Assembly (NCBI GenBank): GCA_907163375.1
Contig: CAJQUW010005533.1
Coordinates: forward strand, 1,699,001-1,763,000
Length of the DNA: 64,000 nucleotides
From: Prostheceraeus crozeri
Lineage: Eukaryota; Platyhelminthes; Polycladida; Euryleptidae
Direction: 5' to 3'
Shown: one piece after another, positions 1 through 12,600 of the stretch
Numbering within the stretch: the first letter of the stretch is position 1
Layout: every line of letters begins with the position of its first letter
Made by a program: the position numbers and the translations under genes
Notes under the pieces: model-generated
Told to the model about the DNA's origin: nothing
Databases searched by the model: none
What the model saw: the letters and a program-made list of their open reading frames with translations, nothing else

Positions 1-604
1 TATACTATTGCAATGATGAAAGTGATACGCTATATTGTTCGATTCTTAGTGGATACTTTATCATTTCTTTCATTTTTCCGCCCCCAAAAATCATTTTTTT
101 CTTGAAAAATTCGTCATTTTTTCTCATTTTTTGACTTTCCATTCGGTAGACAGCCTGCACTATTCTTACAGCTCTGACATTAGGTAGCTCTAAAAACTTC
201 TGAATGTTGTCTTGAATGGTGACCAAAGCACATGCGGTTGATGATCATGGTCTGTAGACAGACTGATAACGATCATAACAGTTGATGATGGACTCACGAT
301 AATGACTCAGCATACTGTTCTCGCAGACTTAGTGATGATTATACTGTTGATGAATGCACTGTGTTGTTGATAAAGATTTTATTGAGAAATGTAAATACAT
401 ATTCGTCTTATGCGCTCATATGTAATGTAGCACGAATATATATCGAAGCACATAGATACCCTACGTATATGCGTCAATGTGATTTATCGCCTTTCCGGAC
501 GACTCTTTGCCCAATTAATCCGGATGCGCGAGCTTTTACTTTGTTGTATTTGTATGCAATCCTCAACTTCATTATTGTAGAATGGATGAATTTGGATAGT
601 TGTT
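1..604. other. upstream flank of the NPAT-like gene
   Basis: No open frame here resembles a known protein. The stretch must hold the promoter or 5' untranslated region of the gene that starts at 605, but I see no clear TATA box or other core element. In the frame of the downstream start codon a TGA lies at 587-589, so coding in that frame cannot begin further upstream in the same exon. Confidence 0.5.
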
Positions 605-662
605 ATGGATGACATCATAGATACTGGATATCTGCCTTCGGAGGTAGCGCGTCTCATATTAG
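605..662 (+). CDS. NPAT: NPAT-like exon 1 (start codon, LisH start)
   Basis: ATG at 605 is the first ATG after the in-frame TGA at 587-589. The exon encodes [19 protein letters not shown] plus one base of the next Gly codon, and ends at a strong GTGAGT donor (663-668). The LPSEVARL motif is the first helix of the LisH-type domain. A short acidic leader of eight residues precedes the motif, whereas human NPAT begins almost directly with it. Confidence 0.8.
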
Positions 663-3600
663 GTGAGTTTGATGGAGCATCATAAGTTAAATGTATTTAT
701 TCAATTTCATGTGTTTGACTTGCCGATTTTTCGAAAAATTTGTCATTATCTTTCGACAGCACGTATTTGAATTTGGGGTTTAAGTCTTAATTCTGGTGCT
801 AGTCTCATTTAGATACCAACACAATTTCTTGATTTTATGAAAATGCGGATCCTTCAAATATTCATTTTGGCAGCACTGTTTTTGTAGACGATCATATCCA
901 TGCCATATGTAAACCTTCATGTGTATGTCACTAGACACGGCATCGCATTCTTCACTCTCCGATGTTCGTCACTAACGATAAATACATCCTACATGCATCC
1001 TACTTGTATATGTACAGGGTTGCCAGACGTCCGGATATTTTGTCGGTGTCCGAATTTTTCCGGACTTTTTTTGTCAATCATTAAGTATTTAGAATACGAT
1101 GTTTTTCGCGGAGCTTCTTGAAAAGTGAAGCAGTATTGTTTACTGAGTACAACACTGCGGAGAAACCACGAAAATGCATGATTGTATTACTTGTATGATG
1201 TTTGAAAATAGTTACTTATGTTGCTTTGGATTCAATTTTTCCAGACAATCTGTTCTTCAATTTTCATTTGATATTTTGAGCTATTTTTCAGCCTTGACCG
1301 TATGTTTTTACTACTGCAATGTTGCGGAAGTCCGAGTGGTTAGCTTAAATTTCCTTTCTTATTTTATTGTTAGAAGTACTTATGCTACTCGTACTTCCGG
1401 GGAATGGAGCTTTTCTTTCCAAAGAGATGATTCAATAGCAATCATTTCTGTAAGGCATGCAGTGCGATTGGAATTTTTAAAGGACAGTTTAATTTGTCAT
1501 CTGTGTTTGAAAATGTTCTTTTAATAAAACAATGTCGGTCAATGGTATGGATCGATGGAGATGAAATTTATTGTTAACTTTGCTAAGTATGTATTAAATT
1601 TTTGTTTGCTAACTTTTAGTTTATAAAAAAGATGCTTACAAACTTCTCATGAATATTTAAAATATTTTACTTTGTAATTAAAATTTCATTATCGGTTATT
1701 GCTAATCGTTTTACAATTATAAAAAACAACAAAGAAAAATACACCGAAGTAAAGAACTTGTATCGGTTTTCAAAGTTATCGTCATCACTTGATTTGTGAT
1801 GTCAGCAATATGCTGACAGCAGCCACATTTGTGAGTGTACAAGCTTCGACTTGATTTGATTTGCAGGTTATCTGGAACGCATTCATTGTTTCCGGACACA
1901 TAAGACTTTTTTCATGGAGAATCCATTTTTAGAGGAATGTCGTCTGTTGTCAAAGAGAGGGAAGAACTTCTCAACTATGGTGAGCGGTTGTCACTTTGAA
2001 GACATTTGTCGTCAACACGAAGGATTTCAGAAGAACTGTAAGTTGTAATTGCTTACTTCTATGAAAACTGCACAAATTAATTATTAGAATAAAAGAATTT
2101 CTGTTTGCTTTATTGTTTTGAGTTTATCACAAACTGTATTTCAGATCTGATTTACTTTTAATATTTTTCAAAGAGATCCAAAGTCTTTGACCGAAGGTGG
2201 AGTTGATTTAAAACATGCACCCACAGTTCAACAGTTTATAAACTTTTATTTATAAATGATAAATATATGATGATGCTGCACGTGCTGATGATTGAATTTG
2301 GACTTGGCTTAACTGGCAATTGAAGATGGAGCTGTTTTTGCCGATATTCAGGCTTCAAATTGCCTTTAAAACCTAAAAACTTAGACAAATGAGTTTATGA
2401 TTTGAAAATATTTTGTAAATCAATATCAGGATCAGCTGCGACTTGCATTTTCATTACAATATTTGCATGTTGATCAGTTCATTGACTAAATTTAGGACAT
2501 CTAGGTATCGTTGGAGGCCACATTTTGCCTCCATAATGATGCACACTGTTTTTAAACTGTCAGTCGACCAACAGAATTTTATAAATTCTTTCCCCTGAAT
2601 AATTGTGGAATTGCTCGGACTTCGTTATTCTTGCATCAGCCGAGTGAAATGATTAGGTGCTCTTGACACCTTAAAACTCTGAACATGTTTCCTTTGTTAC
2701 CAATTATTTTCATAAGAGGCCACGGAATTCCAATAATTTAGGCCTCCATTGTAGATGCCGTATAATATGCAATTTTTAGCATCTAAATATTAGACTCTAA
2801 ATCTTCTAAAAGATCGACAGGTCAGTATTCAATCAGTGCCACGGAGACCACATAAATTTTGTTAATTTAAGTATTCATATTTTTGTTCAATTAATTGCTT
2901 TAATTTTCTGTTGTACTTTATGTAGGAGAAATACTAGAAATAATGTAGATTAAATTAAAAGATCGATTATTTTGCATAACATTAAAGAAGAAGGATGAAT
3001 ATTGATTTAACAGCAAAAATCAGCGATTTTCTTCTATGTAAGTGATAAGTTATGTGCGTTGACGATTCTCGCAAAGTATTAAATCGGCATGAAGAAAGCA
3101 GCAATTTATATCTGCATCAAAAAACGCTCAATATCGTATTGAAAGATGGTTTTTTTATCTTGCGTTTTTCAAAGTGATAAATAAGCTATGTATTTCAGTG
3201 AAATGCTGTTTGTTTTTCGATACATTTTCCGATTTTTTGGGGCTCTTGATAGGCTCTCTTCTCTTTATAGTGCGATGAATCATCTGTAGTAATAGAACAT
3301 GGTCTACTGCATTTTCATTTAGACGAAATATATAGCATTGTCGTCATATTGGAGAATCTAAAAGCCATGTACATGTATTTAGTGAGAGTTAGCAGATTCG
3401 ATTCATCACATTAATTGGTGTATAGCACTCAGTTTGCAATGTGTGCTTAGATCGACTGTGGAAGTCAATGACCATTTTCTCCTTGCAATTATCTTTCAGG
3501 AAGATTGACTGATTTGCTTTATATAATATATCAGTATACTCGTAGAAAGTATGATACGAATTTCATATCAGCCAAAGAAGGATACAAGCCAGCAACTTTC

Positions 3601-6600
3601 TTTTGAAAGAAAAGTTTGTAAATCTCATTTGTATTTTTTTATCAGTGGGACGATTGTTGCAGTGGAGTCAAAAGTTGGGATCTACGTTGGCTACGGAATT
3701 ACATGGAATAATAATGGAAGATATGGGACTGCTGGGAATAACGTTCTCATCTTTTACGGAGTCGTCCTCTCCCAGGCGGTCTGTGAATACACGAGGGAAA
3801 GGCTTTAAGACAAAGAAGCATTTTGATACAATCAAGGAGAAGGTGCCCACGCGAGAAACGGGAACGATGACCGATAAGGAACTAGAATGCTGGTGTTCAA
3901 ATCAATTGAAGAGAGATACTACTGTTCGTTGTTTCTCTGATTTTCAAATGCCAAAAATTGATAATCCAAGTTTCGTACCGTCCACGCACCACCAACCTCA
4001 GACAGTACAAACTCGCAAATTAAGGAAGAAGTAAGTTATGCTTATGCCAATGGGTCTGTTTGGTTAGGACACTAATTTTGGATTCGGTTCTTCGGCATGA
4101 AGTTCATTTCGGTTCTGATTCCAATCGTCAAAGTAAAGGTCGTAAAGATAAAAGCATGCATTTCATTTCGGAAATAGAAAATGGGCAATATTATCAAATA
4201 GTTCATTTGCAATTCAACATGCAATTTTAATTTAATTTCAATTTGATACAGTGAGTGTATGTATTATTTACATGGATCTAGTTGTTTCGCTCGATTGTCC
4301 TTATTCATGTTTCAGTCTTGTTGTCTTGCTTTATTAACTCCAAACGCGAACTAGAAGGAAGTTAACCGGTTGACCGCGAAATGAATTGCGGTTAACAGTG
4401 AAAGTTTTGTTATGCTTTCAAAACACCCATTTGAATGCCGATTCCGTATAAAAAGTGCAGTTTTGCAAGAGATAATGTTTTGGTTGAAGAGTTAATTTTT
4501 CATTGCTGATTAGATTTGTTTTTGATATTTCAGAAGCGCTAGTCGTTACACATGCATGTATAATGAGAAACAGCTGTTGTTAATACATCTAACAAGGAAT
4601 CTTGCTATTTTTTTAATTCTTTGTTTTGTTTCGTCACCCTATCTTTGAATGCTGATTTTGCATGTCAGTCTTGTATGTAACAAAAGTATAGAATTAATGA
4701 GTTGCATAATTCTATTGTGATAAACTCTCTTTTTGTGGATGTTGACTTTCATGAAGTCAGCGCACCGGAAATCGTGTAAATACAGACGCGACTTCAACGT
4801 TGATAATTGCTTCACAAACACGAAAGCACGCATCTGACGGCGAAGAGGAGAGGAAGGATTTCACTAGGAGTCAACAAGGCAACACATATCCTCATCAGTC
4901 GCTTGTTACCCAAGCTGCTGTCAGATGTCTTAGCTAGCTACAATTGGCTGGATTTGAGCTCTGTAATTACGTTTTCTTCGGGACATTGAAATGGAAGTTT
5001 CGCGGTCGAACCTTAGACTCTCGAACTGTGTTGGGAAGATTCTCCGTGTCATCAGCGTTGGTCCGATGCGGATTAGCAAGAATGACATAGGAAGCTCCCA
5101 GAACGCTAAGATAATTGTATTAGGGCGAACGGAGACTACTTTGAAGCCATGAATGTCTGACGTTATGTGTGTACTACACATCATGTATGATATGTTATAT
5201 TGCTACACGTTGTTCCGGTTTTTTGAAAGCCCCAGCTCATCGCTACCGCAGACCTTGATTTCATTCCTTGGTCAGGGGAGTGTAGATAGAGAATATGCGG
5301 TGTCTCTATAGTCATAATAGCTTTCATTCTTATGAGATGTTTCAATTTCTAAGGTAGACATTTGTTGTCGATCTAGAACCTTATTTTCGCAAATTATCGG
5401 AACCGAAACTATTTAATAAAATTTTTGTTTGGATGAATTTGTCTTTTTCGGAACCGAATAGAATGCATGGAACCGCAGTTTTTGATGAATAACTCGGCCT
5501 TACTAGTAAACACCTAACTATACGTTTTGAATTCTCCACAGGCGTTCGCCTCGACGACTTAATAAAGTAGTCGACGAGCAGTATGCGATTCCGATGCCGA
5601 TGAGCAATGAGGCGGTGGAGGTTGAGGTAAGTTGAGCCATTTCATTATATTTCTACTATTTGCAAATATTTCATCTTTGTTCTTTCAGTCTTTTGTCGAC
5701 ACGATTATGAACAAGGCGGATACCATTGCAGCAAACATCAGTCGACGTCTGATGAACGGGAATGAGGTGGACTGTGCTCAAGTGGATCCATTGCAAGAAT
5801 TTTTGAATTCTCTCGATAAGCAGGTAATAAATTAAGGATGAAATTTAGCATGAGCACCAGTTATTTGATGAATGCACGAACTATTTGTTTTCTACATTTG
5901 TGACCTTTGCTAATATCGATTACCTGGACTAGGTTTGTCGAATTTTCTGAAATTCTTTCGATAATGTGGACTGACAAATGAATCTGTAGTTCTGAAAGAA
6001 GCTACATTTGGCGCAAATAAACGTATTATTTCTATTCAATACAATACTGCTACATTTGGATTTTTGTTTGCACGTGTGAATAGGCTTCTTGATTCAGAAA
6101 ACCGCTGAGAAATCAATGGAAAGAAATTCATGAAAGATTATTTCTATATAACGTATGTAGACTGTATTTCACATGTACATATGAAATATTTTTTAATTTA
6201 ATGCTTGATCTATGATTTGTTTCCAACTTTCAAGATTTTTTGTCTAAATTAGAGAGGCATACAAATTAGAGCGTAGTCTCGACGTCAGTTTTGTTCAAGT
6301 ATTTCAGTACTGATGTTGCTATTTTCTACTGGCATTTTAAGTCAGCATGATGTTTGTATGAGTAGGAAATCTTGTACTCTTGTATCTTATGCAATTTCAG
6401 GGTTGGGCCGTTGTGACAATTTTTCATCTCAAAATAAAATGTGACAAAATGTGTGTTTTTTGCTGCTTGTGTGAAAAATTGGACAAATTCACGGGAAAAT
6501 ATTCTGACAAAGTATGAACAAAGTCACATAGGATCTTTAACTTCGTTTGAATAAAATAACGAAGTTAGGTTTTCCAGGAGGTCTTTATTCTGATTTTCTT

Positions 6601-9600
6601 ATATTCTTTCATGATAATTTGTATTAGGGATATGCAAGATTAATATTTTCCTCCTTTCTTGCTCCAAATAGCAACTTGTATTTGCGCCGCCAGGCAAGTC
6701 GTGCTGTTATTTGGCATACTTTTTAAAGTTGACTTCGACGTGTTATTTGATGGCCCAATTGTAGCATTCATTGTATGTGGCCATATGTTTCTTGATTGTC
6801 ATGTCTAGGTCGTAGGAGTCACTGTTAATGTATACTTCTTATAATGCACGCGCATGTATTTATATTCACCACTGATACACAGCAAAAGTAATAGAAATCG
6901 CTATAAAACTGAGTGGCATTTATTCACTGAAAACGAAGTTTTCCTCTTTTCTGTGAAATAATATGGTCTGTGAATTCACATTGTGAAACATCTTCCGAGT
7001 ACGTGTTTGTTATGCAATCATATTTGTCATAAGCAATGAATCATAAATAAATTCGAGACTATAAAAATAATCAATTGTAATAAGACCATTTGTAATAATA
7101 AGAGTCATTTGTAATCAGGTTTGAGTGCAATCTTTTCACTTTAAAGAAAGTTAAATGTGTCCCGGCTTTGCACATACTATGTTTCGTTATTACACCAAAT
7201 CTCGAGGTAAATGTTGTAAACCTTCAATGGCAATTCTCCATGGAAAATGATGGTCTAACGTCGCTACTCCCCCAGATTGAAGGCTTGGACGGTGCTGACA
7301 TAAGTCTGGAGACTTGTGATCTTTTAGTCCGGATGCCCTTCCTCACCACTTCCAATGACACTATCGGGGCTCGACCTTTGGACCGAAAGATCGCTAGTTC
7401 AAGCCCTGGTTCAAGCACTTTGCCACAGTCCGACGGAAACCACCCACATGGAGCTGTATAAATAATATTTTCTCGAATTTGTCCCGTTATAACCCCATTT
7501 GATATATAATATGAATATTACGTCAACTGAGAAAATCAGCCTTTAAGGCAAAATTGATAACTGCCAATCTTCTGCCCACCTGCATATGTCAAATTTTGGC
7601 CGTGTGTTTTCATCAACCCCATTTGATATATAATATGAATATTACGTCAACTGAGAAAATCAGCCTTTAAGGCAAAATTGATAACTGCCAATCTTCTGCG
7701 CACCTGCATATGTCAAATTTTGGCCGTGTGTTTTCATCAACATGTGACAAAATGTGACTTTTATGTCAATAAGCATGTGACAAAATGTGACATTTGCGCC
7801 CATCGGTATGTGACAAAATGTGACAAATCTCGAATATCAAAGTGTGACCAAATGTGTCACAGATCCAAACATGGCGGCCCACCCCTGCGATTTACATAGC
7901 TGTCTAAACGCCATCTCTCCCTATGTTCTCTAACTCTTATACTCATTTCGTTGAGTTCAAGAACTCTGTTTTTGTATCGTATAGGCAGTTCTTTCTTTGT
8001 TATGAATTCTACATGTCCCCGTTGTGATAGGCCGAATTGTGGCCTTAGAAGCCACATCATCGTGTATTGGTCTGATGGGGACCGGATCAGTGGTCAGGGC
8101 GCTTTACTCCGCATCGCTCAAAGCATTACTCAGGCTCATTGTGCTGAAGTTCCAGTCTTAATGTAGCCTATTCACACCACAAACCGACAAGTGTTCCTCC
8201 TGAAGAAGAAGCCTCACAACAGCGATTGACGTCAGCCATTTCCCCGCTACTGACACTGACTCTTGGTGTGGCTCATACTCCATGCTACACTCTGACTCGC
8301 TTGAGACAGGAAACTCCGAACGCAGTAGAAGGATTACTGAGAAGTCTTTATTGCCTTTATTCTCCTGGCCGTTGAAGCCTCGGAGGAGGGTGATCAGCAG
8401 ACTAGTGAGTTCCTTTCAGAGCTACCTCGCCAGTCTGCCCTTCAAATTGGGAATGATCCAACTGTCATCACCAAAGCTGTAGCCGGATCGGTTTTCACAC
8501 CGCATCATCATGTTCCGGTGTAGAAATTTATCTTTTATGTAATTGTTTTTTGCATCCTTACTTATTAACAGTGCATATTAAGGAAAATGATGCTGATCAG
8601 TTTGTTGGACATAGCAATCCCTGACAATTCAAGTGAAATGCAATGGATTGAATTATCGATGATATATCCACTTCGATCCAGAAGAGGGGATGCTGATGGA
8701 CGGTGAAATGCTTCACTATTTGGCCTTTCCTGACGATATAGTGCTTCTGGCAAACAGCGCAAGATCCCTTGAGAGTATGCTAGAGAAATTAAACGTCGAA
8801 TCAGAAAAGATAGGACTCAAGATGCACTCTGGTAAAACCCAATAGATGACGAACATAACACAAAGCACAAGCAGCACAATCAAGATGAATAGGCACTTCA
8901 TCACACAAGTTGAAGAATACAAATATTTGGGTCAAATCATAATACCAAATGGTCATCTGCTCAAAGAAGCGAATAACAGAATTTGAAGTGGTTGGGCAGC
9001 AATCAGGAAGACTGAAACGGCACTAACATCAAACCAAGTTCCCAAAACAACGAAGGCCTATTTATTCAATACTAACATCCTTCCAGCAATGACTTACGCT
9101 TCGGAGGCATGGTCGTATACCAAGAACGTCGAAGTTAAGATTCGAACGGCACCGAGAGCGATGAAACGTAGAATGACCCCCATTTCGAAGAAACAGCATA
9201 TTCGTTCAAGTGTCATCAGAAAGAAATCAGGGGTAACAGATGCGGTCGAGCACATCTACCATGCGAGACATCTATGGGCAGGGCACGTAGCTAGAATGAA
9301 AGACAACCGATGGACGCTACGGACGACTTGTTGGTATCCCTGCAACTATCCACGGAAAATAGGAAGACCTCTTATAAGATGGGATGATCCCCTACGAGAG
9401 CAACATGGAAGAACCTGGATGAGGATTGCGATGCACCGCGATGTTTGGAGAAGAAATGGTGACGGTGTGTATCATTGGTGATCCACTTGATGAAATACAG
9501 ACCGCTCAAGTAAGTATATCAATTCAAGTGAATTGTGCTGAATAGTTCATATGATGAGATGTTATTATCTTGAAAATCACTACCCGATGTCCGTCTGATG

Positions 9601-12600
9601 GAATGATGGAAGCGCCCATTTTCAGAAATTAGGAATTTCACTCATTGACAACTGTTGGGTCGAATGTGTCTGGCGAATTTTCCTTAGGTGATCAGGATTC
9701 AACGCGCTAAGAGACATTATCGTGCCTGTATGCTTCGGCAAAATTTAGACAGAAACATGGGTTTTAGATGTTACAGAGAGGATTATTTACGATGTACGAG
9801 GCCATCTTATATTAGGCCATCTTATATTTGACGCCTTTTGTGTCTTCTTATTGGTCAACTATAATCATAGGTACAAGCGGTTATCTACGATAGCAAGGCT
9901 AATTGGCCTGATAATGCTACTAAGATGCACAGAATCCAACCTTTCAATTGGCCAGATAAAAATGTTTTCGATATGTACTGTGTATTGCATGTTCTCTGGC
10001 CATCACTCGACAGCCTTTTCAGTGCATGAGCTGCTACTGTTTCCATAGGGGAGACAGGCTGCGGAGCTCCAGTATTCGACTGAAGTACTTCGTAGTGTCC
10101 TCACATCTATATTCTTTATCCTTCATTCATCTTTTGACATTTACTTTGGTCCTGTTTGTTTAGCATGGAAAATTGAATATCAAACGGTTTATTATGCTGC
10201 ATACGTTTCCAACTATCGGGGGTTGGCCAGTCCTTTTACTGCTTTTCTTCTCCATTCATCTCTGTTTGTAGCCAACTGCTTGGTAACATTTCTCCTCTTC
10301 ATATCCTCTACTAATCCACTTCCTTAATGGTCGGCCTCTCCTGGAACTTCCTGCCATTGTGGTTGTCATAACTTTCTGCACTTCTTCGTCCTCTCGACGC
10401 ATGACATGTTCGTACCACCTCAGTTTCTTTTGTCTCGGATGTTCATCCAGGTGATTCACTTTCAGTCTGCTTGCTATCTTTTGGCTGTATACTCCATCCT
10501 TCAGGATCACATCGCATATCAATATCAACATCCGTCTTTCTGTGGGTTTTAATCTCTGGAGAGATTCGGTCTTCCATGCCCACGTCTCTGCTCCGCATGT
10601 CAAGACACTACGAACGCACACCTTGTACACCAGGCCGTTTGATCTCATAGAGATACCTCTAGTGCACAACACACCACTCAAGCTCCTGAACTTCAACCAA
10701 GCTGCTCTTATTCGCGCGATTGCGGACCTTTCGGCACCACCAGCATCGTTCATATGATCTCCCAAGTACGGAAACTCGCTTACACATTACAGTTTGTCAT
10801 CCTTCAAACGAAACCTCTCTAGTTCTTGCCTTCTTCCGTCTCCACATGTCTTGCACCTAAAATTAAATGTTTCGAAGCATTTATAAAAGAAAACCTCGCT
10901 GAAGTCGTCAACCGATCCGTCGAATTGAACTGTCTCTCTAAATTTTAAAACTTGAAATTAGATGGATAATTCATGACAAATTAATCTCTTATTAAGTGTT
11001 AATAAACATTTTTTAGTAGGCCTACCATTTTCATGTTTTGAGTAATAACTGAGTTTTGTTGATATAAACTCACTTTACTCTATTTTTCAGCCAGCGGAAG
11101 AGATTTTGGACATTCTGTGTGAGGCACCCAACCCAAGTCGCATCAACGAGAAGCCATCCGAGCGGAATCTCCAAACTCCACCGCTTATTTATGACCATGA
11201 CAACAAGGAAGGACATTCGTCGACAATCAATGTTCGCAATCTGTTCGATGATTCTAAGAGCCTTCAGTCGCAAAGCGTTCAGTTAGATGACAGACAACAT
11301 AATGGAGGATTTCATGTCATAGATGCAAATTCTTATGACAATTTTAAGCAGGGATTTGTATTTCAGCATCATCAAACGTCTATAGCCCATCAATCATTAC
11401 CTGTGGATATTACTCAACGACGAGCAGTTGATGATTATAACAGAGGACAGGATGTTCCCCATCCTTCGAAATCTCAACAAAATAGTTCTCACTTCCATCA
11501 ACTTCAGCGTCATGTAAGACATGATCTATATCACTGTCCTGAGCTTCAACAACCTGAGCATCATTTATCTAGCGTACCAGAGTCCTATGTCGATGGGAAT
11601 CAGGATGCACCCTATAATGTACATCCCGAACTTCAAAATGATGTAGAACAGAATGCATCTCATTGTCCTACATTTCAGGGTAATGCGGATTCGGGTGTAT
11701 CTTGCCTTCATGAGCCTCAGCTCGACGAATCTCATTGGCCTGACATCCGTCGTGAAGTAGAACCGGATGTTTCTATTTTTCTTGAGCCACAGAAAAAGTT
11801 GGGGCATGATGTATTTAGTCTTCAGGAAATTGATCGTGTTGACAATGAACGTTACGCAACTGCTCAAGCTCCTGAGCTTCGCCGACTAACAAAAGTTGTT
11901 TCCTCTGATGATTCTAATCTTCATAGAAATGCTGTGCAGCATCAATCTCCCGTGCTTCAGCAAAAAGTCGTTGATGTTCTTAATTACTCGCCGCCTGAAA
12001 ATATATTTTTAATTAAACAGAAAACTATCTCATCATCTCAGACTGTTTCTCAACCACATGAGCAGACGAATGGACAAAAATTGAAAACTCCAGATGTTTC
12101 ACGCTTTTGTGAAGGTCAACGAGATGAAGAACAGAGCGAATTTCGCACTTGTTTGCCGCATAGAAAAAGGAGGATAAAACTGAGCTCGAATGAAGATGTC
12201 TCTCCGTATTCTGAACCTCAGCCTCAAAAATCTATCCTTCACCCGTCTGAAGACAATCGAACATCAGGAACAGACAGAATTTCATCGTCTGATAACGCAT
12301 GCTCTGTTGAGGTTGAAGTCTCCCAAAGCACGCCTTCTCCCGTGCATCAGGAGCCACTTAGGCAGAAATCTGAACACAATGATATTGTTATTCAATCTTC
12401 GGCGGCTGAACTTCCGCTGGAGCAAGAGTTAAGATCTGCAAATGTTACTCCTCATCATCAACCGCTGATTATTGATCTAGGTGCTGATCTGAATCATTCT
12501 CAGCCCCGCGTAGATCGGGAAGTCCATCCTTCTCAACTTTGCGATTCGCAGGAAGTGTCTGAAGAGACGAAGTCCTTGACTCGCCGCCCTCGAAGCAGAC

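Larger units (their letters stand above)
6398..7887. mobile_element. hAT-like element relic with 33-bp-spaced subterminal repeats
   Basis: The left end is CAGGGTTGGGCCG and the right end reads CGGCCCACCCCTG on the plus strand, so its reverse complement is CAGGGGTGGGCCG: imperfect terminal inverted repeats of the hAT CAGGG type. Near the right end the motif TGTGACAAAATGTGAC recurs at 7743, 7776 and 7809, with a variant at about 7842, at an exact 33-bp spacing. Related motifs lie inside the left end (about 6437). The 8-bp flanks do not match cleanly, so the target duplication is lost or decayed. No transposase is visible. A SINE and a 124-bp tandem duplication sit inside it. Confidence 0.6.

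Noticed and set aside
361-612. Open frame overlapping the NPAT-like start codon in another frame
   Set aside because: No recognisable domain, and the overlapping LisH-coding exon explains the region better.
4800-5190. Possible domain of unknown function (DUF4806-like) in an open stretch with [12 protein letters not shown]
   Set aside because: The similarity is short, from memory, and the frame breaks immediately after. It is kept only as an unassigned relic inside intron 3.
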